A DNA stretch of 64,000 bases from Schistocerca nitens. Taxonomy: Eukaryota; Arthropoda; Insecta; Orthoptera; Acrididae. Positions 34,778-46,771 of this stretch are shown here, one piece after another. The stretch spans positions 297,452,150 to 297,516,149 of the forward strand of contig NC_064619.1 in the NCBI RefSeq assembly GCF_023898315.1, given 5' to 3'. Made by a program: the position numbers and the translations under genes. Position 1 is the stretch's first letter. Every line of letters starts with the position of its first letter. Under the pieces are notes generated by a model, which was not told where the DNA came from, searched no databases, and was given only the letters and a program-made list of their open reading frames with translations.

Positions 34778-36868
34778 ATGGTAATGACTAGAAATCAATA
34801 CGCAAAAATGGAACAGCAAAGACGTACTATTCAGACACAATCCGACTCGGACGAGAGACAAATGTTAGAAAATGACTTTACGACAGCAACCGGTAGTGAC
34901 GATTTATCAAACATTGACGCAAGTGTTGACGGAAATTTTGACAATAGGCCGTCCACCACAAAAATTTCAAAGTCTCAGTCAGAGCCCATGTTAATGCATG
35001 ACGTCACGTCTAATGACGCGGCGGGGGCACAGACGTTGCAAACGGTAAACATTGCCGACATGTTACAAATGATAATGAAACAGAACGCCGAAAACATGGC
35101 AACCTTACAGACACAAAATGACGAAATTAAATCTGACCTCATAGCACTCAAGACGAGTAATGACACTTTATGTAAACGTGTGGAACTTATAGACGCCACA
35201 CTGACCAAACAGATGACTGAACTCAGTACTAAATTTTCCCAGCTTAATACGACACAAGAAAAGACTACAACTGACGTAGCACTTTTACAGACACAAGTAA
35301 AAAATCTTAATGTCACGTGTGAAGTTCTTACTGAACAAATTCAAACATATCCTTCAGTACACGACAACCTTGAAAAACGAATTACTGACGTACAGAATAA
35401 ATTTGACAATGTTGAACAACACCTGACTGACATCTTACAATCTGATGCTACAGCTCATTTTCAAAACATTAATAAAGAATTTCATGATTGGGTAGTGAAC
35501 AAAGACAAACATTTTGATAGATGCCTACGTGAAAATTTACCAACAATTGTGCACGACTCCGTAGCGCAATACATTACTAATAACAAACAGCTGATCAGTG
35601 ACGCAGTACAATCCATCACTGGACCAATGACACAATTCACCGATCGACCACAGTCTGAATGTAACGAAAATATCAGTCAAAATGTACAGTTCAGGAACCA
35701 ATATACATTCGAGTATGACACACACATACCGCACGCGACAAACACACAAGAACAAAACACACCACGACTACAACACATACCACGATGTACAAACACAAAT
35801 ACAAGCTATTATCATGGTAAACCACAGCAACATTATCGTAATTACTCGCCAGCTGAACATTGCAGTAATTACAGTGGAACAAATCCATATCACAATGCGA
35901 AGGAAGAAGAAAGCTTAATGAAACACAGGCAATTTCAGATTTTTATCCCAGAAAAACGAACCATTCATCCGGTGATTTTTCTTAAATCTTTTAGTAACGC
36001 ATTTCCACGCACTTGGAGTGACCGGAAAAAGATTTCATATATTGTCGGTTACATCCAAGGCGATGCAGCTGTCTGGGCATACAGTCAAGCTGACGTATGT
36101 ACCACGTACAGTGAGTTTGAGCGTGCTTTTCTGAACAAATTCTGGTCGCAATCCGTCCAGGAGCGACTCAGAAGACAAATCCTAGAACCTGAAACTTTTA
36201 ACAGTAAAAATGGCAACTTACGCCGATATTTTGAAAAATACTTGAACATGGGACACTTTTTAGACGAACCAGTCGCAACACGCGATATACTCCGTGCGTT
36301 GAAGGCCAAATTGCCTTTCAACATTAAAGAAAAACTCCTACATATCCCGGATGACGATTCAGATTATTTTTTAACAGCTTTAGATTCGGTTGACATGTTA
36401 CTTGAAGATCAGCGCTTCGCGCGGCAAAACAGCAGCCACAATGTTTACACTAGTGGAATGCAAAACATGCAGGCTTGCCAACTCAATTCTGGCGCGCCCA
36501 CAGTTGGATACGCGGTACAACAAAAACAGCAAACTCACATGCCGTCTCAATACGGAAATCAAAATCAACACGCGTATTCCAATACAAACAATAGTTACAA
36601 CAGTAATAACACTTCATACGGCAATCCATACAAAAGGCACCGCGGTAATAACTACAACGGTAACAACGGATACATAGGCAACAACAAAAACACAAACAGA
36701 AACAGAAATAATAATAACTACGAGCCAAGACAGCGTCAAGGCTGGACTCGTAACGATCAGTACTTTCATTCAAACACTGCTTTACCACAGCAGCCACCAG
36801 GACAAAATTGGAGCATACCTTATGACCGACAGGTAAGTTATAATGCGCAACAGCAACAACAACCGTAA
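34778..36868 (+). CDS. Gag-like protein of the LTR element fossil (696 codons)
   Basis: Long frame beginning MVMTRNQYAKMEQQRR. Residues about 90-230 are rich in coiled-coil-like heptads. Residues about 385-560 resemble the capsid-type retrotransposon gag domain ('YIVGYIQGDAAVWAYSQ', 'FERAFLNKFWSQSVQERLRR', 'LRRYFEKYLNMGHFLDEPVA'). The C-terminal ~120 residues are Asn/Gln-rich low complexity; no CCHC knuckle was seen. The frame looks whole in this copy. Its high A and C use differs from neighbouring DNA. Confidence 0.85.
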   Translation: MVMTRNQYAKMEQQRRTIQTQSDSDERQMLENDFTTATGSDDLSNIDASVDGNFDNRPSTTKISKSQSEPMLMHDVTSNDAAGAQTLQTVNIADMLQMIMKQNAENMATLQTQNDEIKSDLIALKTSNDTLCKRVELIDATLTKQMTELSTKFSQLNTTQEKTTTDVALLQTQVKNLNVTCEVLTEQIQTYPSVHDNLEKRITDVQNKFDNVEQHLTDILQSDATAHFQNINKEFHDWVVNKDKHFDRCLRENLPTIVHDSVAQYITNNKQLISDAVQSITGPMTQFTDRPQSECNENISQNVQFRNQYTFEYDTHIPHATNTQEQNTPRLQHIPRCTNTNTSYYHGKPQQHYRNYSPAEHCSNYSGTNPYHNAKEEESLMKHRQFQIFIPEKRTIHPVIFLKSFSNAFPRTWSDRKKISYIVGYIQGDAAVWAYSQADVCTTYSEFERAFLNKFWSQSVQERLRRQILEPETFNSKNGNLRRYFEKYLNMGHFLDEPVATRDILRALKAKLPFNIKEKLLHIPDDDSDYFLTALDSVDMLLEDQRFARQNSSHNVYTSGMQNMQACQLNSGAPTVGYAVQQKQQTHMPSQYGNQNQHAYSNTNNSYNSNNTSYGNPYKRHRGNNYNGNNGYIGNNKNTNRNRNNNNYEPRQRQGWTRNDQYFHSNTALPQQPPGQNWSIPYDRQVSYNAQQQQQP

Positions 36869-36996
36869 AAGTTTGGAGATCACAATAGGCAATATCCGAA
36901 TGTGAATATAATAGAAATGACACCTGACACACAACCTCAATCTGTGTCAGTACCTAGTACAAATGCTAATCCAACAAACTAGAAACAGTCACTTCT

Positions 36997-37611
36997 ATGC
37001 CCCTGGTCGTGGCTGAAGAATTCTTGGGGGGCGACTTCAATGTTAATCAGTTATTTGACACCACAGTTGAACATCAGAATAATGATATGCCGAATAATTC
37101 TAAACAAAAATTACCTGTTTTATTTATAAGATACAACCACAATAACAATATATCAGATGAACTTTTACAAGACAGTACACAATGTCGTTCAAACACAAAT
37201 GAAATTGTTTTAGCATCTACCACTGGTGTAGTAGGTGGGATTCCAACTACTATTATTCTAGATACAGGTGCAGCTGTGAGCGTTTTGTCTTTTAATTTCT
37301 ATAAAAAGATGTGTGAATTGGAACCTGTGCCTGAGTTTCCTGCCCAAAACTGTAAAATAACTACTGCACTAGGTAATAAGTCATGTAGGGTTACGAAGCA
37401 AGTTTTTGTAAACATTAAAATAGGTAATGGAACCGTACAATGGCCATTCCTGGTTGTACAAAACCTTGTGACAAATTGCATATTAGGAATAGATATTATG
37501 AGCGAGAAGGACTGCATTATAGACTTCTCCAAAGGTAAATGTATTTTAAATGATAAAGGCAGAAGAACTCTTCTTTCAGCGCGCGCCACCACCTGGAAGA
37601 CGGAATATTAA
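36997..37611 (+). CDS. Retropepsin-like aspartic protease region of the LTR element fossil
   Basis: A 204-codon frame contains 'PTTIILDTGAAVSVLS', the D-T-G active-site motif of retroviral-type proteases, and 'NCILGIDIMSEKDCIIDFSK', matching the hydrophobic-hydrophobic-G-D/N flap-distal block (LLGxDxL). It lies downstream of the gag-like frame, as in gypsy-type elements. No polymerase follows it. Confidence 0.85.
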   Translation: MPLVVAEEFLGGDFNVNQLFDTTVEHQNNDMPNNSKQKLPVLFIRYNHNNNISDELLQDSTQCRSNTNEIVLASTTGVVGGIPTTIILDTGAAVSVLSFNFYKKMCELEPVPEFPAQNCKITTALGNKSCRVTKQVFVNIKIGNGTVQWPFLVVQNLVTNCILGIDIMSEKDCIIDFSKGKCILNDKGRRTLLSARATTWKTEY

Positions 37612-39374
37612 AATAAAATTTATGTTTACGTAGCAGTGAATGATATATTAATTTTTTCACGGAACATTTGTGACTGTAGGTATCACTGACTTGGTGTGAC
37701 ACCTGACGAACCGACAGACGTCATCTGTGAAGCGAACTTTTACTTTGAGAAATAGATTAGACGCACATCTCTCAACACGAAAAGCATCTATCAGTAGTCA
37801 AGGCCACACAGACACTATACACACACGCACAAAACGCGAGGAATCAAACATTTTCTCTCTTACTATTTTGAATATTTATTGAGTAGTGAAAATGCCTGGT
37901 CTTGCCTACTGATGTAATGAATGTTGTGTCTAACCTATCTTAATTTCAGATGACATCACAAAATAAACATCGATAAAATCCCAGCAAAACCCTTAAAGAG
38001 GACGTAATTATCTGCAATTCATGTAATCAAATGTGACACAATGTAATAACCCATAGCTATGTAATAATGATGTAAACATGTTTATGTGCAACTGTATTAT
38101 GTTTATGCTATGAAAATATGTGACGTGTGTATGTATGATTACTTATATTTTTTTTTGCTTCTCTTTCAATGATGTATAATGTAACTGTTACTATGTAAAA
38201 GAAATTTGAACAAAACGAGTGCCAAAAGGACATTGCATAGTGAACCATTGTTCACGGACATTAATGAACATTACTAACTCTGCAACTACGCAGAAACCTA
38301 TGTGAAAGAAACTGTTAATGACATTCATTATGCATCGTACCTATGTAAACGCGATGAACCATTTCTTTGATTAATAACTACGAACATTTAGGTGAGCTAT
38401 ATTCAGCAAAAAACTGAAAATGTGAAGTGCATAATTCGTACATCGTCTAGTGACAATACTACAGTACCTAACTTCAAGAAGTTAACTGGATTAAACGGAC
38501 ACAAAGTGCCTGTCCAGAAAACAACACGACGGGTGGAAGAATTTTGGTTGGAACTTCAGGGAATGAAATGTTCTCGAAATGTGACGGACACTCTTACCTG
38601 CACTGTCCAAGGATCCACGCCAGCTATGTGCCGTCCGAGGTTCTGCAACCAAGCTTCCACGGAATGTAAAAAACAAACTGCACGAGGACCAATTACTAAC
38701 GGGTCACGTCAGATCTGTAATAAACAATGTTTTTTAGTCACAACGAACTGCATCACAATGACTATAATGGAAATGGAAATGGACACGCTTATGTTTTAAT
38801 CACATTGTTATACAACGATGATACTAACCTGTGAAAAAATTATTGTGCAGCAGATGAATATGAACTGTAATAACGACACGATGTGAATAGGTCGACGCAC
38901 CTGAAACATACGGACATTTTTCTTTGAAGTATTTCAAAACAATACTATGTAACTAAGAACATTCAACAATCTGAGTTGTATTGTGATATAACAAATATTG
39001 TAAATTTAAAACTAAGTTACCTGTTATAGAATGTAGTCTTCATATGTAATCTTGGTTGAATATTTTCTTTGTGCAACGACTAAGATACGCGCGCACACGA
39101 ACAATATGAACTGCATTACTGTGCCGCGTGATCTAACTGTATGATATAACGGCACTGCCGGAGTCACACAGACGCTTCTGCGCATGCGCGCACTCTATCT
39201 GCCAACATAAGAACTTTTACGGCGCACCCGCGTCATTCAAATTTTGTATATAACGTGTATAATGTGTGTAATGTAAGTCATGTGAATAGTTGTAGATAAC
39301 TTAGATTTTCTTGTGCCTTTAGGTGAATTGCTCGCCTGCAGGTGTGTCCTTTCGCCTCGCAATTCAGGGGGCAA
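37612..39374 (+). other. Non-coding-looking 3' internal region of the LTR element fossil
   Basis: A 135-codon frame at 38392-38799 has several cysteines but no family I can name. The last bases before the 3' LTR ('aattcagggggcaa') form a purine-rich tract. Nothing else is recognised. Confidence 0.5.
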
Positions 39375-40076
39375 TATAAAGGCACATTTGCACGCCGAGC
39401 GTGAGTTTCCGCGGAAACGCGAAATATTATTAAATAAATAATCAGTGACTAATAAATAAAGCCTATGGCACACAACTGCAGCGCTGTGTCGCTGATAAAG
39501 ACAAAAGAATAATTACGTTACTCTTATGTCTGTTTAAGAGAGGAGAGAGCTCAGGTAGAAGTGGTGCGAGAAGCACGTATTTTATTTTATTGTCTGGCAC
39601 ACCGCCATATTTTCATGTTATAGAAGAATACTGCGAGTTGCAACCACACTAGGCACTCGATTCTGTAATGAATTTATATATAAAAGTAAGTAGGATTATG
39701 AACTGTAGGCTATTTCATTGAATATATCTGATTTAACTAACTGTGTAACTTTTTTATGTTTAGTAGACAATCACCTCTGTACGACGTATTGGCATGGCTG
39801 GCAAATCATTGTAATATTGAGATTAGATCATGAGTCCGTACCTACCGCAGCAGTCTTTGGAAACGATTTAATTACGAAGTCCGATTATTTCAGTTTTATT
39901 TCACGGTCAACTACGAGTTACATTGCCTTTTCCAAATAGCCATTGTCAAGCGTCTGATACCGAATAATTAAACGTCCACGTTCCAGATAAGCAAATACCA
40001 ATTACAACCAATCATCATACATACAGAATAATTAATCATTAATATTTTATTCCATTTTATTTTTATTTATTTTATA
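39375..40076 (+). repeat. 3' LTR
   Basis: Near-identical direct copy of 33532-34237, followed by the aact target duplication at 40077-40080. Confidence 0.93.
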
Positions 40077-40080
40077 AACT

Positions 40081-40648
40081 CATCAAACTTCACAGGGGGT
40101 AAAGTTATGGCAAATAAACTAAAAAGATCATTTCACTCATCAATGAATATTAAATTAGAGTTACATCCATATGCCTACAGAGAACATTACTGCTATCAGC
40201 AGTACCAATTGACCATAATGACTATTCATTAAGTTGGTCCGATGCTACAATCATACATTAATCAAAGTCAGCCAGAAAACAGAAATTCAGACATAGATAG
40301 GTAGTAAGGTGACAGTATGATGTAAGTAAGCGCGCTACCTTTCTTCATATACGTGTGAACCCCGAAGATATAAGATGGATTTCACTGTAAAATTAAGATT
40401 TAATGGAAACAGCGATTACTGTACTTCAGAAGTGGTGTGACATATGTAAAGTTTGGTAGCACCACTGAAAAGCCTATTAAAAACTGCTACAAAATGATAT
40501 ACCGTTTTAATCAGTAGAAAAATGTTTAGATATGAGTGGTTTGCTTGTTGTATTTGTCATCGATTGATAGACTTCCCATTTTAGTGACAGAAACTGACTG
40601 CAAGATCTCGAAATGAGCAGCATGGAAAGACAAAAAAATGTTATAGTA
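40081..40648. other. Unassigned DNA
   Basis: Nothing recognised between the LTR element and the next DNA transposon. Confidence 0.4.
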
Positions 40649-41576
40649 CAGGGTGATTCAAAAAGAATACCACAACTTTAGGAATTTAAAACTCTGCAAC
40701 GACAAAAGGCAGAGCTAAGCACTATCTGTCGCCGCATTAAGGGAGGTATAAAGTTTCATTTAGTTGTACATTTGTTCGCTTGAGGCGCTGTTGACTAGGT
40801 GTCAGCGTCAGTTGATGCTAAGGTGGCGACCGCTCAACAGAAAGCCTTTTGTGTTATTGAGTACGGCAGAAGTGAATCGACGACAGTTGTTCAGCGTGCA
40901 TTTCGAACGAAGTATGGTGTTAAACCTCCTGATAGGTGGTGTATTAAACGTTGGTATAAACAGTTTACAGAGAATGGATGTTTGTGCAAAGGGAAAAGTT
41001 CTGGACGGCCGAGAACGAGTGATGAAAATGTAGCACGCATCCAGCAAGCATTTGTTCGCAGCCCAGGAAAGTCGACTCGCAGAGCTAGCAGAGAGCTGCA
41101 AATTCCACAATCAACTGTATGGAGAGTCCTACGAAAAAGGTTAGTTATGAAACCTGCACGTCAACTACCCGAGGCGATGGATCGGCCGCCAGGCAGCCCG
41201 TGACAGAGCACTTCATCACTGGCCTCCAAGAAGCCCTGATCTTACTCCGTGCGATTTTTTCTTATGGGGGTATGTTAAGGATATGGTGTTTCGGCCACCT
41301 CTACCAGCCACCATTGATTTGAAACGAGAAATAACAGCAGCTATCCAAACTGTTACGCCTGATATGCTACAGAGAGTGTGGAACGAGTTGGAGTATCGGG
41401 TTGATATTGCTCGTGTGTCTGGAGGGGGCCATATTGAACATCTCTGAACTTGTTTTTGAGTGAAAAAAACCTTTTTAAATACTCTTTGTAATGATGTATA
41501 ACAGAAGGTTATATTATGTTTCTTTCATTAAATACACATTTTTAAAGTTGTGGTATTCTTTTTGAATCACCCTGTA
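40649..41576 (+). mobile_element. Internally deleted IS630/Tc1/mariner-type transposon
   Basis: Terminal inverted repeats 'cagggtgattcaaaaagaat' ... 'attctttttgaatcaccctg' extend about 33 bp with almost no mismatch and are flanked by TA (40647-40648, 41577-41578). The 928-bp element encodes the two ends of a transposase but lacks its middle. Well-preserved ends suggest recent mobility supplied in trans. Confidence 0.92.
40799..41446 (+). pseudogene. Transposase with N-terminal HTH (DUF4817-like) and internal deletion
   Basis: The N-terminal frame (40799-41203) starts MSASVDAKVATAQQKAFCVI and includes 'VQRAFRTKYGVKPPDRWCIK', 'SGRPRTSDENVARIQQAF' and 'ELQIPQSTVWRVLRKRL', the helix-turn-helix part typical of DUF4817-type transposase proteins. 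At about 41150 it jumps to the C-terminal part, readable in another frame: 'HHWPPRSPDLTPCDFFLWGY', 'RPPLPATIDLKREITAAIQT', ending '...GGGHIEHL' and TGA near 41446. The block with the first two catalytic Asp residues is absent, so about half the expected ~350 aa is lost. Confidence 0.87.
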
Positions 41577-41578
41577 CA

Positions 41579-43416
41579 TTAAATGTAATTATTGCTTTAA
41601 TTTAAATGCGTAGTTTTTTCCTAAATTTTAGACTGATCGGTTGAAGCAAGACGATAATGGGAAGGCGGTGAACACATTTCCGATGGAGGGTCCCATGTCT
41701 CACGGTCTAACTCGTTCTAGCTCTTGTTGAACACACACCGTGTCAATGACAGGGAAGGAGTTCGAGCTCGGCACTAAGTACAATTATAGTGCTAAATAGG
41801 GAGTAGAACTCTGTTCTAAGAAACTGGCAGTATCGTTCAGCTTGTAAATTTTCGCGAGAGTCGCAGCTGGATGTGAATCAGAGCATGGTGCGTGTCTGTT
41901 GGGCACAGATATTTCTATGAGAAATGAACTTTGTGATAATCATTGGATCTATTGTTGCGTGGGGTTGTGCGTTACGAGTGGGGCCGTTCGGACTCACTCA
42001 TAGCTGCAGCCATGGAGAAAAAAATTGACTTTTGCTAAAAGTGACCTGTAAGCTTTTCTTCAGTCCTGATGACTTATTTGCTCCTGTTAACATGCCCTAG
42101 GTGCTAGTATACCTCGCTATATGACTACTAGTGCGTGTGAACTTTACGATAGAATGCATTGGGCTTTGGTCCGTGAATACGTCGTAAACTTTATGGAGTT
42201 GTACAAAACCCGTGCACGCTAGGTATTTTAGAATAAGAATAATCAGAACCCGATACAATCCAATTAAGTAACTACCAGCAGTGTTTGCTATTTTATAATT
42301 AGTTAATCAGTTACGTTATTTAGTCATGCTATTAAAGCTGCGTCGCGTGCACTTCCGCGTTGCGGCTATTACTTGTAGAGTAGATTCCATGACCCTTTAC
42401 CTTAAGGCGCAGACCATTACTTGCAAGAACTGGCGTGAATGTAAGGCTGTGAAATGCAATCCTTCGGCATCAGTGATGAGCCGTCATTATCTAGTCAAGG
42501 ATCTTTCGTGACCGACCAGCGGTCTTAAGGATGACCTTACAACTCTAACCCATGGATGATCCATTTAACAAAGCCACTATTATTTTACTCCTTAACTTCG
42601 TCCAATGGGAATCAGCCCTGCATCTCTAGTAATCTAATCTAATCTTCCATCTGATACTAAAATCTCGAAAACATTGTCAGTCAAAATGTTGTCCATCTGT
42701 GTAACAATCTCTAACGAAAGAACACACAAAGACACTCCATTTCTGTGTGTGAGTGACAATACCATCAGATCAAATAGTTGACGGATTTGGTGAGACTTGC
42801 CTGCTGATCCGTTGTCATCCGTGTGTAGCACCACCTCCTGTGTGACTTGATAAAGATGAGTGGCAATACAATATAGCTTCCTGCGTATGCTAGAAATGTC
42901 CACACTAACAGAAGTTGATGGAAAGCTACGGAATACATAATTAAATAAATACCTCCTGATACAACAGTCCCACAAAACCACGATGGAAAAATTACCAGAG
43001 AACCGAAAGTCTTTCCTGATCGAATAGAATTTCGCTAAAACGCAACGGAATAAAAATCTACTCATTCTGTTACTTCCTCAAGGCGACACAGGACATTCCC
43101 AGCATGCCCCTTGGACATGAACAAGTCTTGGATACGACGCGTCACGTGATCGAAGATTCACGTAATTCTTGTGGTACAAGCAGAATACTAAAAACCAAAT
43201 AAGATGACAGTGGAGGAAATGAGGCAAATAAAACAGAGGAAACAAATAAAGAGTGGAAATGTCAAACGTTCTGGTGCCATTTCTTCACAAAACACGTTTT
43301 CAGCGTGCTATTGTGTTCTCAGTACTTTTTTTAATGTTCCTGAACCAGACTTAAGTGCTAAATCATGGAGAAAATGTTTCAGAGATTCAATAATATATGA
43401 CGCATAGTCTTCACGC
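41579..43416. other. Unassigned DNA
   Basis: A 143-codon minus frame (42634-43065) has no recognisable domain. No repeat ends were seen. Confidence 0.35.
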
Positions 43417-43423
43417 CAAGCAG

Positions 43424-43629
43424 TTCAAATGGTTCAAATGGCACTAAGCACTATGGGACCTAACATCTGAGGTCATGAGTCTCCTAGACTTAGAAGTACT
43501 TAAACCGAACTATCCTAAGGACATCACAAACATCCGTGCCCTAGGCACGATTCAAACCTGCGACCGTAGCAGCCGCGTGGTTCCGGACTGAAGCGCCTAC
43601 AACCGCTCGACCACAGCGGCCGGCGGTGG
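43424..43629 (-). mobile_element. tRNA-derived SINE, family A
   Basis: Minus-strand full-length copy ending with the head complement 'ccgctcgaccacagcggccg'. Flanked by the short duplication caagcag at 43417-43423 and 43630-43636. Confidence 0.9.
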
Positions 43630-43636
43630 CAAGCAG

Positions 43637-44146
43637 TGCTTCTCTCTGGAGTCCCAAGTGCAATGCATCTAGGTCTGCTCCATTTAGTCGGTGCACAGTT
43701 TGTGTGGTAAGTGTAGTGCCGACTACCATATTTATTTTTTATAGTAACCATATGTAATTTTTTATTATTAATTACCCGTAGACGATATTTAACTAATATT
43801 GTAAATATTATAATTCTGATGTTAACCTTTCGCCTAGCATTTATCTTTCCCGATGAGCGACTTTTTCGCGTCGAGTATTCATCCTTCCTGACCAGAGTCT
43901 TCACGCAAGCAGGGTGGAGATTTCGCCTGATCCCTTATTCGTACATATAAGGATACTTATAAATGAAAAGGTGTGCCAAGGTATTGGCGCACAAGAGACT
44001 AATTCTCGTAAAGTTGACGTTAATTCAAGTAGATAATTAAATAATTTAATAGTTTTATGTCTCTGCAATTTATTTGTAGTTGCTAATACTGTCTCTATTT
44101 GAGTTAATTCAGAGACAGAAAAGCTTAAGGTGGCGTCACAACGATG
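43637..44146. other. Unassigned DNA
   Basis: No gene or repeat recognised. A short 'gcgactttttcgcgtcgag' (about 43857) resembles 'agactttttcgcgtctc' in the 63.4-63.8 kb tandem repeat, perhaps by chance. Confidence 0.35.
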
Positions 44147-44148
44147 TA

Positions 44149-45459
44149 CATTGAAGAGCCAAAGAAACTAGTACACCTGCCTAATATCGTGTAGAGTACC
44201 CGCAAGCATGCAGAAGTGCCGCAACACGACGCGCCATGCACTCGACTAATGTCTGAAGTAGTGTTGGAGGGAACTGACACCACGAATACTGCAGGACTGT
44301 CCATAAATCCGTAAGAGTTCGATGGGGTTCAGATCTCTTCTGAACAGCACGTTGCAAGGTATCCCGGATATGCTGAATAATGTTCCTGTCTGTGGAGTTT
44401 GATGGCCAGCGGAAGTGTTTAAAACTAGAAGAGTGTTCCTGGAGTCACTCTGTAGCAATGCTGGATGTGTAAGATGTCACATTGTCCTGATGGAACTGCC
44501 CAAGTCCGTCGTAATGCACAATGGACATGAATGGATTTAGGTCATCAGACAAGATGCTTACTTACTGTCACCTGTCAGAGTCGTATCTAGACGCATCAGG
44601 AGTCCCATATAACTCCAACCGCACACGTCCCACACTATTACAGAGCCTCCACCAGCTTGAACAGTCCCCTGCTGACATGCAGGGTTCATGAGGTCGTCTC
44701 CACACCCGTGCACGTCCATCCGCTCGATACAATTTGAAACGAGACTCTTCCGACCATGCAACATGTTTCCAGTCATCAACAGTCCAATGTCGGTACTGAC
44801 GGGCCCAGGTGAGGCGTAAAGCATAGTGTCGTGCAGTCATCAAGGGTACACGAGTGTCTTCTGCTCCGAAACCCCATATCGATGACGTTTCGCTGAATGA
44901 TTCGCACGCTGACACTTGTTGATGGCATGCTTGAAATCTGGAGCAATCAGCGGAAGCGTTGCACTTCTGTCACATTGGACGATTCTCTTCAGTCGTCGTT
45001 GATACCGTTCTTAAAAAAACTCCGCTCGAACAGGCTGTGAAGGCGTTACGGTTCCGACGGCCGTCGTGTCATCCTCAGCCCATTGGCGTCACTGGATGCG
45101 GATGTGGAGGGGCATGTGCAGGATCTTTATCCGGCCGCAGCGATGTCGGAGATTTGATGTTTTACCGGATGCCTGATACTCACGGTACACTTGTGAAATG
45201 GTCTTTCGGGAAAATCCCCACTTCATGGCTACCTCTGAGATGCTGTGTCCCATCGCTCGTGCGCCGACTATAACACCACGGTCAAACTCACTTAAATCTT
45301 GATAACCGGCCACTGTAGCAGCAGTAACGGATCTAACAACTGCGCCAGACACTTGTTGTCTTTTATGGGCGTTGCCAATTGCAGCGCTGTATTATGCGTG
45401 TTTACATATCTCTGTATTTGAATACGCATCCCTATACCAGTTTCTCTGGTGCTTCAGTG
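44149..45459 (-). mobile_element. Tc1-like DNA transposon
   Basis: Left end 'cattgaagagccaaagaaac' at 44149 (preceded by TA) is matched inverted by '...gtttctctggtgcttcagtg' ending at 45459. The length of 1.31 kb and a minus-strand transposase are typical. The right flanking TA is not intact. Confidence 0.88.
44160..45352 (-). pseudogene. Tc1-like transposase, decayed
   Basis: On the minus strand: 'AGYQDLSEFDRGVIVGARAM' and 'ISEVAMKWGFSRKTISQVYR' (helix-turn-helix), then a frame break, 'YALRLTWARQYRHWTVDDWK', 'AWSEESRFKLYRADGRARVW' (catalytic segment, with Glu where SDES normally has the first catalytic Asp), and 'RRDLNPIELL' (terminal DLNPIE catalytic Glu) near 44330. Several frame breaks are present. 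It shares the SEES change with the 15.8 kb element. Confidence 0.85.
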
Positions 45460-46771
45460 CATTTATGACAAATAACTACTAGAGCGTAAGTGAGCCCTGT
45501 GTATGAAATTTTGTGATTGCAGAATGTCTTGCATTATTGTATGAAACGTGCCAGCAACACACACGCTCAGAGCATATAAGCTCTTTCACTGGTAATTATA
45601 ACTACACCACATTCATTAAAAATTGTTTATTTATTGTTATTATACTACATAAATTAGTAATATAATTTGTTCGAGAGGCGCAAATGTGAGTTTGTTTGTA
45701 TCAATAAAACATTTTTATAAAGAAAGTAGATAATTTGGATTCAAACACAGTAAACTAATGATAGAGGAGTAAACAAAGAAAAGAAAGTCTGTATGGAGAA
45801 CGTTATGAAAAGGGAAAGACAAGAGTCAGAAACAGCCTCCGGACAATCGGTTATTAAGTCTTATTAGTGATTCAGTAACATAAACATTGTTGTGAAAGCT
45901 GGTGTATAACATCTCCAAATGCAATATGACCAAAATGTCTCCACCCACCTATCTCAAACAGTTATTAAAAATTGTCGCTCTGAAACAGAGGAATGGAAGA
46001 AGTCGTTGTATTCAAAAGAGGAAAGACCATGATGTATGGCATGCTGTACTTCATCTAAAAGACCAGCCAAATTTACCAGTTGCAAAACAGAAAGACTTGT
46101 TGAAAATGTTACCATTTCTTCCTCAAGAGTAGAGGGTGTTCTACAATAAATTTTGGAACATCTGATCGCAAGAATGGAATAGTGTAATACACAGAAGTCA
46201 ACAATGAGAGTTGTTTCCCAGAATTTAATTTTGTTATCCTCTTATAATATATTTAAAAGAAAGTGAAAATAGTTATTGTTTACTACAGTTCTACTAGTTA
46301 AAACATTACTCCTGTTTTTGTACTTGTATTATGGCAAATAAAACATAGTGCCTCAACATTAATGGTACCTGAAACAAAACCTTTCTTATTGGCACTTAGA
46401 ATCAATTAGTTCCCTGACATGGCACCTAGAACGTTCTCAATAAATTACTTATTCTCTAATTTGTCTCATGAGTTTTTGGAATGGTAAGACGAGCGGCATA
46501 ATTCTGTTGTATCAAAATAGCTGTTTTTCGGACACAAATAATTATGTATAATAAGAGCTATAATGTCTTTCGATTGTCTTGGTAAATTTGAGATATGCCA
46601 CTTAGAACGCTTGAATTTTGCACTCCGTAATAGCAACGCTTTCAAGAATAGTGTATTACGTCTACAGTTTCAACCATTAATGCATCATTATGGACTATTT
46701 AGATCGCATGTTTTCCTTTCAGATGAAAAGCGACATAATCACAATGAAGTATTCAACGACTCTGCGTTCAT
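45460..46771. other. Unassigned DNA
   Basis: Two plus frames (45902-46132 and 46563-46805) of 76-80 codons have no domain I can name. The first ends 'DLLKMLPFLPQE' and may be a scrap of a larger repeat protein. Confidence 0.3.

Larger units (their letters stand above)
33532..40076 (+). mobile_element. Ty3/gypsy-like LTR retrotransposon fossil, gag/protease only
   Basis: Two direct ~700-bp LTRs bound an internal region of about 5.1 kb, flanked by the 4-bp target duplication aact (33528-33531 and 40077-40080). Parts seen: LTR, primer-binding-site-like start, gag-like frame, aspartic-protease-like frame, purine-rich tract, LTR. No reverse transcriptase, RNase H or integrase could be recognised, so it looks like a non-autonomous or reduced member. 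The LTRs differ at only a handful of positions, so the insertion is young relative to the surrounding LINEs. It interrupts the antisense LINE to its left. Confidence 0.92.

Noticed and set aside
36483-36932. 149-codon minus frame rich in Cys/Tyr
   Set aside because: It is the antisense shadow of the Asn/Gln-rich C-terminal part of the gag-like frame.
42634-43065. 143-codon minus-strand frame
   Set aside because: No recognisable motif, codon pattern or neighbouring support; not called as a gene.
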